From Pseudomonadales bacterium (GTDB lineage: Bacteria; Pseudomonadota; Gammaproteobacteria; Pseudomonadales; Azotimanducaceae), in NCBI GenBank assembly GCA_007131295.1, contig SLQW01000139.1, positions 1 to 44,813 of the forward strand: 44,813 nt of DNA, in the 5' to 3' direction. The translations under genes were made by a program, and so were the position numbers. Every line of letters begins with the position of its first letter. Position 1 is the stretch's first letter. Shown piece after piece: positions 7,505 to 16,132 of the stretch. Below the pieces are notes generated by a model. It saw only the letters and a program-made list of their open reading frames with translations, searched no databases and had not been told where the DNA came from.

Positions 7505-9178
7505 TCAGCGCGCGAAACGGGCCTTCAGGCGCGCGGTGTCCGCAGCCGTCCAGCCGGGAGGGTCGGTGACTTCGACCCAGGCATCGATGTAGTGCTCGGG
7601 GGCATAGACGTGGCCGTAGCCCATGGGCGTGGTATCGGCAGCAGCCATGTCCACCGCGAGCTGCAGCATGGTGACCACCGGATACCAGCGCAGTTCGCTG
7701 GCGACATCTGGACCACGCGGCTCCTCCATCCAGGCTGGCTGGCGATAGAACGACTCGGTCTCGAAGAAAGTGATCGGGTCGCTGGCGTACTGCAGGAAGA
7801 CGATGCGGATCGGACCCCACGCAGCGCCCGGCAGCTCGAGATGGTTGTCCTGATTGGTGAAGCGGATGATGGAGCCGTCGCGAAAGCGCGGCAGCCAGGC
7901 CGGCGAATCCGGGCGTCGCATGTCGGTGACGGTGCGCCAGGTGCTGCTGCGGAAGGGCGGCCCACTCCAGAGTGCGCCAGAGAATGGATCACCGATGATG
8001 TCGTAGAGATCGGCGGCAAGGTCCGAATTCATCGCACCGAGGCTCAGACCGTGCAGGTAGAGCTGCGGGCGTTCGTCACGCGGCAGGCTGGTCCAGTAGC
8101 CGTAGACTTCGAGGAACACGGCGCGGGCGGTATCGGCGCCGAATTCAGGCTCCGCAAGCAGGGAGAGCCAGCTCGGCAGGTAGGAGTACTGCACCGCCAC
8201 CGTGGCGATGTCGCCGCGATGCAGATACTCCACCGGATCCATGGCGCTCGGGTCGAGCCAGCCGGTACCGGTGGGCGTGGCGAGAATGAGCACGGAGCGG
8301 TCGAAGGCACCGACCCGCTTCAGCTCGGCGAGCGCAAGTTCGGCGCGCTCCTCGATGGTGTCGGCGGAGTTGAGGCCGACATAGACACGGATCGGCTTCA
8401 GCACGCTGTCGTTGCCGTGAAAATCTGAGATGTCCTCCACGCTTGGGCCACCGACCACGAAGCTGCGGCCGCGCCGGCCAAGGGATTCCCAGTCGATCAG
8501 TGAGGTCAGGCTTCCCGTCTGCATCGGATCGTGAGGCCGCATCTGCTCCGGCTCGACCCAGGCATCCACCTGGGCGTAGGCGGTGTCGGAGACGCGCAAC
8601 AGGTAACGGAACAGCACTCCGTCTATCACCGACCAGAAAACAGCAATAGCCACCAACGCGCCGGCGACGTTGGCCACGTGATCGGGAATGAAGCGACCAA
8701 AACGCAGGGCGCTGAAGCGGAAGAGGAGATGGAACAGGCGCGCGGTGCCGAGCAGCAGCAGGAAGATGACGAACGCGATCCCACCGACCCGCAACAGGTG
8801 TGCGGTATCCACCGGCTCGAGCTCCATGATCTCGCGCACGGTGTTCTGCCACCCGCTCGCCTGCCAGAGGAAGGTGAACGCCACCAGGACGCACACGATC
8901 GATGCGGCGTAGAGCAGGTAGCGTTGGATCCTTGCAGGTGGCGAGGGCAGGCCCACGTAAGCCCAGAGCCAGCTCACGAATACCCCGACACCATAGCCAG
9001 CACTGAGCGACAGGCCAGAGAGAAAGGCCTGCATGAGATAGGTCCTAGGCAGCAGGCTCGGCGTCAGCGAAGCGGCGAAGAACAGCGTGCCCGTGAGGAC
9101 GCCGATGACGGACAGGCTCGCAGTGAAGCGTGCAACCCAGTCCGGGACCTTATCAGAATGGCGAAGGATGAAACGCAT
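7505..9178 (-). CDS. Membrane-anchored alpha/beta-hydrolase (Abhydrolase_9)
   Basis: A 557-aa protein of the Abhydrolase_9_N/Abhydrolase_9 family. The first about 200 residues carry four or five transmembrane segments (for example SVIGVLTGTLFFAASLTPSLL, YLLYAASIVCVLVAFTFLW, GGIAFVIFLLLLGTARLF, VAGALVAIAVFWSVI). The C-terminal domain contains the hydrolase core with the nucleophile elbow GLSLGA (YLHGLSLGAMNSDLA), and acid/His candidates lie near the end (YGHVYAPEHYIDAW). The family's annotated role is an uncharacterised membrane hydrolase, probably with the catalytic domain in the periplasm. A stand-alone gene; the next gene on the strand starts 175 nt upstream. Confidence 0.88.
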   Translation of the reverse strand: MRFILRHSDKVPDWVARFTASLSVIGVLTGTLFFAASLTPSLLPRTYLMQAFLSGLSLSAGYGVGVFVSWLWAYVGLPSPPARIQRYLLYAASIVCVLVAFTFLWQASGWQNTVREIMELEPVDTAHLLRVGGIAFVIFLLLLGTARLFHLLFRFSALRFGRFIPDHVANVAGALVAIAVFWSVIDGVLFRYLLRVSDTAYAQVDAWVEPEQMRPHDPMQTGSLTSLIDWESLGRRGRSFVVGGPSVEDISDFHGNDSVLKPIRVYVGLNSADTIEERAELALAELKRVGAFDRSVLILATPTGTGWLDPSAMDPVEYLHRGDIATVAVQYSYLPSWLSLLAEPEFGADTARAVFLEVYGYWTSLPRDERPQLYLHGLSLGAMNSDLAADLYDIIGDPFSGALWSGPPFRSSTWRTVTDMRRPDSPAWLPRFRDGSIIRFTNQDNHLELPGAAWGPIRIVFLQYASDPITFFETESFYRQPAWMEEPRGPDVASELRWYPVVTMLQLAVDMAAADTTPMGYGHVYAPEHYIDAWVEVTDPPGWTAADTARLKARFAR

Positions 9179-9353
9179 GGCAGCGGCTTGATTCTGCGCG
9201 CAGCTGAAGCATCCGGCAACTGGCGAGGGTGGAGCTCCGCAGCAATGTCATCCGCAAGTAGCCAGCGTCGATCCCAAACGCCCTTGGACCACCGATGCTG
9301 CCGGCGCAACATGATCTCGAAGCAGCCCTCCCTCACCAGGGCTTCGCGCAGCG

Positions 9354-10337
9354 TCAGGGCTCGATGAGGGTGACAAGGGTACGGCGGTTGCGCTGGCGAT
9401 CGTCAGCGGTGTCGTTGCTCGCGGCTGGCCGGCGCGCGGCATGGTGGGAGAGCTCGAGCAGATTGCCGTCGATGCCGGCTTCGCGCAGTACGGTAGCGAC
9501 GGCCTCCGCGCGGCGCTCGGACAGGCCCTCGTTGTGGGCTTCCGTACCGGTACTGTCGGTGTGCCCTTCGATACGAATGCGAGCGAGCGCTGGCGGCGTT
9601 GCAGACAGGCGCGATTCGATCTCGGCCACCAGTTGCTCGAGCCGTTCTAGACTTTCCGGCAGCAGGCGGGAACTGTCGATGTCGAAGAAAACCCGGGTGT
9701 CGTCCGCAGCCTCGTAATCGGCATCGGTGGCACCATTGCGCGTTTCGACCGCGCCGCCGCCGGTACCGCATCCAGCCAGCTCGCCGTAGACCGGGCGAAA
9801 GTGCACGGGAGACACGTCCACGCTCAGCGCAATGGCCGCGGAATCCACGAATCCCTGACGGAAACTGAGCTGACGCCCGTCCCGGAGCTGCATGAGCATC
9901 TGCTGCACCAGCGGACCCTCGAGACGCAGTGCGCCATCGTCATCCGCTGTCACCGCCGCCAGCAGATGGTGCTGCGGATAGGCCCGGTGCCAGACCGGCG
10001 TCACGCTGGCGAGGTCCACCTCACCGCCATTGAAATGAGGTCGCAGCGCCTCGAGTTCGAACGCTGGTGCATCGGCGCCGTTGCGGGAGAAGCGCGCCTC
10101 GCCATAACCGCGAATAGTTTGGATCAGGGTGCAGGTGCCGTTTCCCTGCTCCGCGACCCAATTGCCCTGCAGCGGGTCACTACCGAAAGCCACCTGCAGG
10201 GCATCGGGCTCCGCACCGGGCCAGACGGGACCGTCCGTCAGACCGGCTGCGGTAACGCCGAGCAGCATCGCCACCAACCCGAGTCGGACGGCTGCGGCGG
10301 GAGATCGCTGCGCGCGCGAGCGTAGACCTGCATACAT
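9354..10337 (-). CDS. MotY-like OmpA-family peptidoglycan-binding protein
   Basis: A 327-aa envelope protein. After an N-terminal hydrophobic segment (LGLVAMLLGVTAAGL) comes a domain resembling the MotY N-terminal domain: GNWVAEQGNGTCTLIQTIRGYGEARFSR, then FELEALRP and VTPVWHR. The C-terminal OmpA/MotB-like domain has VFFDIDSSRL, the peptidoglycan-binding motif RIEGHTDSTGTEAHNEGLSERRAEAV, and NRRTLVTLIEP. MotY is the T-ring component of sodium-driven polar flagellar motors in Vibrio and Pseudomonas. No flagellar gene is nearby, so the protein could instead be a generic envelope stabiliser; unlinked motY genes are known in Gammaproteobacteria. The ATG at 10337 has only a weak GGGAA ribosome-binding site. 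MotY-like is a family-level statement, not a proven function. Confidence 0.8.
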   Translation of the reverse strand: MYAGLRSRAQRSPAAAVRLGLVAMLLGVTAAGLTDGPVWPGAEPDALQVAFGSDPLQGNWVAEQGNGTCTLIQTIRGYGEARFSRNGADAPAFELEALRPHFNGGEVDLASVTPVWHRAYPQHHLLAAVTADDDGALRLEGPLVQQMLMQLRDGRQLSFRQGFVDSAAIALSVDVSPVHFRPVYGELAGCGTGGGAVETRNGATDADYEAADDTRVFFDIDSSRLLPESLERLEQLVAEIESRLSATPPALARIRIEGHTDSTGTEAHNEGLSERRAEAVATVLREAGIDGNLLELSHHAARRPAASNDTADDRQRNRRTLVTLIEP

Positions 10338-10408
10338 GCCGAATTCCCAAGTAGCCTCAGGACGTTATCGGCACCAAGAATGCAGGCTTGAGACAGTGGC
10401 TCCGCTGC

Positions 10409-11290
10409 TCAGATGTTCTGGACCGCCTTCAGGATCTCATCGTCCCCGAAACCTTCACCGGGCTTGGTACGACCGAGGGCGAATTCCGGACCGACGCACT
10501 CCGGCCCCTCACCCGGCGGCAGCGGCGGCGTGTAGTAGCCGAGCGCATAGCTTCCCACCGTGTAGCCGAGCAGATCCTGCAGCTCGACGGGCAGGTCCCG
10601 AGCGATCTCGGGCGGGCAGGACAGGTACTGGTTTTCCTCCTGCCGCAGCCAGCCCAGCGTGTAGGTGAGATTGACTCCGATGCGCTCTGCGTCCGAGCGG
10701 TTCTCGCCCCCACCGTGGAACACCGAACCGGTGTAGAGGAGCACCGAGCCCGCAGGCATCACCGCCTGACAGATCTCTTCAGGCGCGGGCTTGCGATCGT
10801 CGTCCCAGGCCACGCTACCCGGCACCACCTGCGTGGCCCCGTTTTCCTCGGTGAAATCGGTAAGCGCCCAAATGGTGTTGAACTGTGGCTCCACGTCCTT
10901 CAGGTATTTGCCCCAGGCCCAGCGGTCGCGGTGGATGTACTGGGCGCCCTGCCCCGGCTTGAGCCGGATGATCTGGGTGAGATGAAGCTGGATTCTCAGG
11001 CAGTAGGGCGCTAGAAACTGCTTAGCGCAGGCCAGAACGCGCGGATCCAGGATCATGTCGCGGCAGGTAGGTGAGCGCGCCACCAGCGCACCGGTACGCG
11101 TCGTCGATCGGCCTGCGAAGTCATCCCGACCGAGCCTTGTGGCATCCATGTACGGTCGGGTCTCGGCGAGGAAACGGCTGCGTGTCTCCGCGTCGAGCGC
11201 GCCTTCGAGAATCGCCGCACCGTCGCGATGGATAACCTCGAGGATCGCATCGGTCGGAGTGTCGGCGGGAAGCGTCACGAGCTGCGGCAT
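10409..11290 (-). CDS. Phytanoyl-CoA dioxygenase (PhyH) family protein
   Basis: A 293-aa Fe(II)/2-oxoglutarate dioxygenase of the PhyH family. The iron facial triad is visible as H120-R-D122 (AQYIHRDRW) and H192 (SVFHGGGENRS), with R198 as the likely 2-oxoglutarate-binding arginine. PGSVLLYTG-type (PAGSVLLYTGSVFHGG) and VVPGSVAWDDDR segments are typical of bacterial PhyH proteins. The start ATG has AGAGGGGG upstream. No signal peptide, so cytoplasmic. The substrate is not predictable; bacterial members hydroxylate acyl chains, ectoine or natural products. It follows the YjiH-type transporter gene by 95 nt on the same strand, so co-transcription is possible. Confidence 0.9.
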   Translation of the reverse strand: MPQLVTLPADTPTDAILEVIHRDGAAILEGALDAETRSRFLAETRPYMDATRLGRDDFAGRSTTRTGALVARSPTCRDMILDPRVLACAKQFLAPYCLRIQLHLTQIIRLKPGQGAQYIHRDRWAWGKYLKDVEPQFNTIWALTDFTEENGATQVVPGSVAWDDDRKPAPEEICQAVMPAGSVLLYTGSVFHGGGENRSDAERIGVNLTYTLGWLRQEENQYLSCPPEIARDLPVELQDLLGYTVGSYALGYYTPPLPPGEGPECVGPEFALGRTKPGEGFGDDEILKAVQNI

Positions 11291-11385
11291 GGTCAGGCCC
11301 CCTCTAAAAAGTGCGTTCTATCGAGCACCCGTCAACACGCATTGTCAATCTCCGGCACCGACGGCCTGAATGCCGAAAGGTGCCC

Positions 11386-12762
11386 TCAGGAGATCAGAAC
11401 GTGAGCCAGCACGGCGATGATGGGCAGGGTAATCAGGGTGCGCAGCAGGAAGATCACCGCAAGTTCCCAGAGTGCGAGGGGAATACGCGACTTCAATAGC
11501 AGCGCGCCGATCTCCGACATGTAGATGAGCTGAGTCAGCGAGAGGCAGGCAATGACGAAGCGGGTGAGTTCGCTCTCAATGCTTGCCGCCAGTACCGCGG
11601 GCAGGAACATCTCGGCGAAGCCGACCAGGGTTGCGGGCGCTGCGGCCTCGGCCTCGGGAATCCGGAGCAGTTCCAGCAGCGGCACCATCGGGTAGGACAA
11701 CCAGGTGAACACGGGCGTGAACTCGGCGAGCATCAGGCTGACTGTACCGATGGCGAATACGAGCGGCAGCAGGCCGAAGTAGATGTCGCCGACGTTGTAG
11801 AGCCCGTTACAGCCGAGCGCTTTCGGACCCGGCGCGTACTTCGCGCGGCGCATGGCCAGAAGCACGCTGTGACGCAGCAGGCTCATCGCCTCTCCAGGTT
11901 CCTCCACGAGCTGACAGCCCACCGGCTCATAGTAACTGTCGGGCTTACGCGAGAGCGGGGGCAGCCGCGGGATGATCACCGCCGCCGTGAGCCCGGCCAC
12001 CACCACCGTGAAGTAGAACTGCACAAAGAGATGGTTGATGCCGAGGAAGTTCGTGATCAACAACGCGAAGGCAATGGAGATGATCGAAAAGTTGGTGGCG
12101 ATCACCGAGGCCTCGCGCTGGGAGTAGAAGCCACGTTCATACTGCTGCGAGGTGATCAGCACGCCCACGGTCGCTGAACCCATCCAGGATGCGGTGGCAT
12201 CGATCGCGCTTCGGCCAGGGAGATTGAACACGGCGCGGAAGGGTTTGCGTGCCAGCGAGCCGATGAACTCCATAAGGCCGAATTCCACCAGGAACGGCAG
12301 CAGCAGCGCGGCGAAGAAGAAAAAGGTCAGCAGGACCGGGGCAAGGTCGTTGAGCATGACGCCTCCGGTGCTCGGCGCGATGACCGCGACAAAACCGAAT
12401 TGGAAGAAGGTCATCACGCCGAAAGCCGCACCGAGGAAGCGCAGGGCGACCCACACTGGTGCGACATCGAAAATGTCCCGAAGCGGCCCCTGCGCGGCCC
12501 AGCGCGGGCGCACGAGCTTGACGAAGCCGGTGACACACACCGAGGCAACGAGCACGGCGACGGCAATCGCCGGCAGGGCGTCCCCGAGCAATGCGCCGAG
12601 AGCATCTGCCAGGACCCCCATGCCGATATTGATGGAATCACCTACCGGAAACGGCAGCAGAAACATCAGCACGCCGAAAAGCGAAGGCAGCAGGAACTTG
12701 AAGAAGTGTCGGCGCGAGTACGTGATGTCCTGCATCCGGCCTGCTGCATCCGTGTCCGTCAT
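11386..12762 (-). CDS. YjiH/Gate-domain (nucleoside recognition) membrane protein
   Basis: A 458-aa polytopic inner-membrane protein of the YjiH family, which carries the Gate (nucleoside recognition) domain. About ten transmembrane segments are visible. The diagnostic stretch around FNLPGRSAIDATASWMGSATVGVLITSQQYERG and REASVIATNFSIISIAF is well conserved. The C-terminal half repeats the gate motif with LVGFAEMFLPAVLA and RFVIACLSLTQLIYMSEIGAL. Family members are putative transporters with unknown substrate. The ATG at 12762 is upstream of a short cytoplasmic N-terminus. It is divergent from the gamma-glutamyltransferase gene with 107 nt between them, so the two promoters must lie in this gap. 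Confidence 0.88.
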   Translation of the reverse strand: MTDTDAAGRMQDITYSRRHFFKFLLPSLFGVLMFLLPFPVGDSINIGMGVLADALGALLGDALPAIAVAVLVASVCVTGFVKLVRPRWAAQGPLRDIFDVAPVWVALRFLGAAFGVMTFFQFGFVAVIAPSTGGVMLNDLAPVLLTFFFFAALLLPFLVEFGLMEFIGSLARKPFRAVFNLPGRSAIDATASWMGSATVGVLITSQQYERGFYSQREASVIATNFSIISIAFALLITNFLGINHLFVQFYFTVVVAGLTAAVIIPRLPPLSRKPDSYYEPVGCQLVEEPGEAMSLLRHSVLLAMRRAKYAPGPKALGCNGLYNVGDIYFGLLPLVFAIGTVSLMLAEFTPVFTWLSYPMVPLLELLRIPEAEAAAPATLVGFAEMFLPAVLAASIESELTRFVIACLSLTQLIYMSEIGALLLKSRIPLALWELAVIFLLRTLITLPIIAVLAHVLIS

Positions 12763-12869
12763 GCCAGCTCCCCCGCGATCGGCCTGGTCACAGGGAAGTG
12801 ACAGCGCCGACGACCCTCGGCATGATCCCTGCGTGTCATCGCCAACACAACACGCACTGGAGGACTCGC

Positions 12870-14588
12870 ATGCGCGCCACCCGGCTCCTGATCCCGCTAT
12901 TGCTCTTTGGCATGGTCATCATGCCTTCGCAGGCCGACGAGGCCATCTATAGCGCGCGCGACATCTTTCACCCGGTGTTCGCGGAAAACGGCATGGTGTC
13001 GTCGCAGGAGGCGCTTGCCACGAAGATCGGCGTGGATGTCCTCGAACGCGGCGGCAATGCCGTCGACGCAGCCGTGGCCGTAGGGTTCGCTCTGGCCGTG
13101 ACACTTCCGCGCGCGGGCAACCTCGGCGGCGGCGGCTTCATGCTGATCCACAGCGCCGAAGACGACGAGACCATCGCCATCGACTTCCGCGAAACGGCGC
13201 CTGCAGGCGCCCACCGGGACATGTTCCTGGACGCCGACGGCAACGTGGTGACGATGCGCTCGCGCTTTACCCATCTGGCGGTGGGCACGCCCGGCAGTGT
13301 CGCAGGCCTGGCCCTGGCCGCGGAACGCTACGGCACTATGCCGCTGGCTGAGCTGATCGAGCCGGCCATCGAGCTGGCCGAACAGGGGTTCACCGTGACA
13401 CCTGATCTGGCCACCTCCCTCGCCGCGCTGCGCCATCGCATGGAGCCCTGGCCAGCGAGTCGGGCGATCTTCTTCGACGAGACCGGCGAACCGCTTGGCA
13501 TAGGTGCGACGCTCGTACAGACGGACCTCGCCTGGAGTCTGCGGCAGATCGCCGAGAACGGACCCGACGCCTTCTACGACGGCCCGATCGCCGAGCGGAT
13601 CGTCGCCGAGATGGAAAGCGGCGGCGGTCTGATCACGCGTGATGACCTGCGCAACTACGCGCCGACGCTGCGAGAGCCCGTACGCGGAAGCTATCGCGGG
13701 CACGAGATCATCTCCATGCCGCCACCGAGCTCCGGTGGCGTACACGTGATCCAGATCCTGAACGTGCTCGAGGGCATAGAGCTCGCCGAACTCGGCCACA
13801 ACAGCGCCGCTGCAATCCACCATCTCGCGGAGGCCATGAAGCTCGCCTATGCCGATCGCAGTGAGTATCTCGGTGATCCCGACTTCGTTGACGTCCCGGT
13901 CGAAGCGCTGATCGACAAGGACTACGCCAGAGAACTGAGGGACGGCATTGATCCAAGCCGGGCACGGCCTGCCGCCGAGATCCGCCCCGGCCTGTCGCTG
14001 CCGTACGAGAGCAACGACACCACCCACTACTCGGTGATGGACGGCGCCGGCAACGTGGTCGCCACGACCTACACCATCAACTTCAGCTACGGCAGCGGTA
14101 TCGTCGCCGACGGTACCGGCATCCTGCTCAACAACGAGATGGACGACTTCTCGGCGAAGCCCGGCGTCCCGAACGCCTTCGGGCTGATCGGGGGCGACGC
14201 CAACGCGGTGGAGCCCGGCAAGCGGCCGTTGAGTTCCATGACACCGACACTGCTGCGCCGCGACGGCGAAATCATCCTGGCCACGGGCAGCCCGGGCGGT
14301 TCCCACATCATCACCACGGTGCTGCAGATCCTGCTCAACGTCATCGACCACGACATGAATATCGCCGCCGCCAGTGCGGCGCCCCGCATCCATCACCAGT
14401 GGCTGCCGGACGAACTGCGGGTGGAAGTAGGGATAAGCGAGGACACGCTGCGCCTGTTGCGCTCACTCGGGCACGACGTCGAGGTGCGCAACGCCATGGG
14501 GGGCACCCAGAGCATCATGCGCGGACCGAACGGCTTCTACGGCGCCTCGGACCCACGGCGGCCCGGCGCGTTGACGCTCGGGCACTGA
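12870..14588 (+). CDS. ggt: Gamma-glutamyltransferase (periplasmic)
   Basis: A 572-aa precursor of gamma-glutamyltransferase, which hydrolyses glutathione and other gamma-glutamyl compounds or transfers the glutamyl group. A signal peptide (LLIPLLLFGMVIMPSQA) leads to the periplasm. The autocatalytic cleavage site precedes T384 (ESND/TTHYSV), corresponding to the nucleophile Thr391 of the E. coli enzyme. Other key motifs are present: NLGGGGFM, PLSSMTPT, GSPGGSHIITTVLQ and HHQWLPDELRVE, the last nearly identical to E. coli Ggt. The ATG at 12870 has CTGGAGG 6 nt upstream; an in-frame extension to 12798 lacks similarity. Length and motifs look intact. The gene stands alone; it may serve glutathione salvage. 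Confidence 0.95.
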   Translation: MRATRLLIPLLLFGMVIMPSQADEAIYSARDIFHPVFAENGMVSSQEALATKIGVDVLERGGNAVDAAVAVGFALAVTLPRAGNLGGGGFMLIHSAEDDETIAIDFRETAPAGAHRDMFLDADGNVVTMRSRFTHLAVGTPGSVAGLALAAERYGTMPLAELIEPAIELAEQGFTVTPDLATSLAALRHRMEPWPASRAIFFDETGEPLGIGATLVQTDLAWSLRQIAENGPDAFYDGPIAERIVAEMESGGGLITRDDLRNYAPTLREPVRGSYRGHEIISMPPPSSGGVHVIQILNVLEGIELAELGHNSAAAIHHLAEAMKLAYADRSEYLGDPDFVDVPVEALIDKDYARELRDGIDPSRARPAAEIRPGLSLPYESNDTTHYSVMDGAGNVVATTYTINFSYGSGIVADGTGILLNNEMDDFSAKPGVPNAFGLIGGDANAVEPGKRPLSSMTPTLLRRDGEIILATGSPGGSHIITTVLQILLNVIDHDMNIAAASAAPRIHHQWLPDELRVEVGISEDTLRLLRSLGHDVEVRNAMGGTQSIMRGPNGFYGASDPRRPGALTLGH

Positions 14589-14594
14589 CGGACT

Positions 14595-15965
14595 TCAGCC
14601 CGAGGCGGCACCCGCCTCCCTCAATTCGAGCTCACGCCGGATCTCGGCGTGGCGCTCCTCGGTGATCGGATAAGTCCACATGATCGCCGCCGCGCTCAGG
14701 AAGAAGAGCGACGGGAACGTGGAGAACAGGAAACGTACCCCGAACAGCTCTTCCGGCGTGTGCTCCGCCGTCGGCGACGCCTCGAAGCCGAAGAGTGCGA
14801 GACCGAAGATGGCGATGGAGGCGCCGAGCGAGGCACATGCCTTCTGGGCAAAGGACCAGGCGGAAAAATAAATGGCGGCACGGCTCTCGCCGCTGCGCAA
14901 AGTGTCAAGATCGATCACATCCGCCTTCATCGCATTCGGCAAGGCCTGGGCGAACCCACCGGCCGCGAAACCGGTGGCGATCGTGATCGGCAGCATCCAC
15001 CAGAAGTCGCCCTCGCCGAGCAACATGTAGAAGGGGTGCGCACAGCCGATGATGACAAAGGAGGCGATGTACGCTCGGTGCTTGCCAATGCGGGCTGCGA
15101 GCCACACCCAAGCCGGGATCGACGCGAGGCTCGTGATGTAGAAAAACGCCAGCATGTAGATCGCCATTTCTTCCGCCTTAAGCACATCGGCGATGAAGAA
15201 CAGATACAGCGGCGTCGTGATGCTGAGGCCGATGGAACCGATCATGAACGTGGCGAGAAGCTGCTTGAACGGACCGTTCTGCCACATCAGCTTGAGGCCC
15301 GTCAGCACCGGTACCGTGGAACGGATCGCGACCTGCGCCTCAGGCGCTTGGGTCAGGGTGATGAGCACGCACAGCGGCATCACAACCAACATGGTGACAC
15401 CGACGATCTGCAGCACCGCGGCACTACCGCCGATGGCAAACAGCAGCAGCGCGAGGGCCGGGATGAGCTGCGCCGTAAACTGGCCAAGCACGCCCATCAT
15501 CGCGCGCGCTCCGGTGATCCGCGAACGTTCGTTGTAGTCCGGCGACAGCTCCGCACCCCACGCATAGTAGGGGATGAGCATCATGGTGGTGGCGATGGAG
15601 AGCAGCATGCTCCAGACGAGCAGGTGCATCGCTCCGGCGCCGTCGGGCGGCATGAAGAGCTGGTAGACCGACAGCATCATGATGGGCGTGGCCAATGCGA
15701 TCCACGGTCGCCGGCGGCCGAAGCGGCTGCGTGTACGATCGCTCAGGTAGCCCATGAGCGGATCGGTGATGACGTCAAAAGTCCGCACCACCAGCATGAT
15801 GGTGCCCACCAACGCCAACGACACGGCCATGTCGTTAGCATAGAAGCGAGGAACGAACACCAGAACCGGAAAAATCGACATCATCACCGGCATGTCGGTG
15901 AGGCTGTAGGCCATCAACGTCGAATTTTTCAGCCGTTTCGGTAGCTTGGTCGCTGCCTGCTGCAT
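14595..15965 (-). CDS. MFS_2 / GPH-family sugar-cation symporter-like transporter
   Basis: A 456-aa transporter with 11-12 transmembrane segments of the MFS_2 type (glycoside-pentoside-hexuronide:cation symporter family, related to MelB). The family signature between TM2 and TM3 is seen as DPLMGYLSDRTRSRFGRRRPW. A second landmark is PYYAWGAELSPDYNERSRITGAR. The ATG at 15965 follows a strong GGGAGGGGGG ribosome-binding site; an in-frame extension upstream reads through a 16-bp tandem repeat and the end of the SDR gene and is not credible. It lies downstream of the SDR gene on the same strand with a 167-nt gap, so they may form one transcript. The substrate is unknown. Such transporters paired with SDRs are often involved in uptake of carbohydrates or steroid-like compounds, which here is only inference. 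Confidence 0.88.
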   Translation of the reverse strand: MQQAATKLPKRLKNSTLMAYSLTDMPVMMSIFPVLVFVPRFYANDMAVSLALVGTIMLVVRTFDVITDPLMGYLSDRTRSRFGRRRPWIALATPIMMLSVYQLFMPPDGAGAMHLLVWSMLLSIATTMMLIPYYAWGAELSPDYNERSRITGARAMMGVLGQFTAQLIPALALLLFAIGGSAAVLQIVGVTMLVVMPLCVLITLTQAPEAQVAIRSTVPVLTGLKLMWQNGPFKQLLATFMIGSIGLSITTPLYLFFIADVLKAEEMAIYMLAFFYITSLASIPAWVWLAARIGKHRAYIASFVIIGCAHPFYMLLGEGDFWWMLPITIATGFAAGGFAQALPNAMKADVIDLDTLRSGESRAAIYFSAWSFAQKACASLGASIAIFGLALFGFEASPTAEHTPEELFGVRFLFSTFPSLFFLSAAAIMWTYPITEERHAEIRRELELREAGAASG

Positions 15966-16000
15966 CAGAGCCCCCCTCCCGTGGTCGCCAGTGCCGGATG

Positions 16001-16082
16001 CTGGTGCCGCACTCGGCTGGTGCCGCACTCGGCTGGTGCCGCACTCGGCTGGTGCCGCACTCGGCTGGTGCCGCACTCGGCT
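16001..16082. repeat. 16-bp tandem repeat, five exact copies
   Basis: CTGGTGCCGCACTCGG is repeated five times without a mismatch (16001-16080) plus two further bases. The array lies between the SDR stop and the MFS_2 start codon, 36 nt from that start. There are no spacers, so it is not a CRISPR. The identity of the copies indicates a recent, slippage-prone array. Because 16 is not a multiple of three it would change frame if it were coding, which supports its being non-coding. Confidence 0.95.
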
Positions 16083-16132
16083 ACAAGCCCGGACTGCGCA
16101 CTCAGGCGCTCGCCGGGCCCGCGCTGGTTGCG

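Noticed and set aside
7223-8428. Plus-strand open frame over the Abhydrolase_9 gene
   Set aside because: Overlaps two real genes and has no domain signature.
12897-14396. 499-codon open frame antisense to ggt
   Set aside because: Codon-bias artefact of a GC-rich gene; the plus strand encodes a complete gamma-glutamyltransferase.
16001-16082. Possible CRISPR array
   Set aside because: Units are 16 bp and directly adjacent with no spacers and no cas genes.
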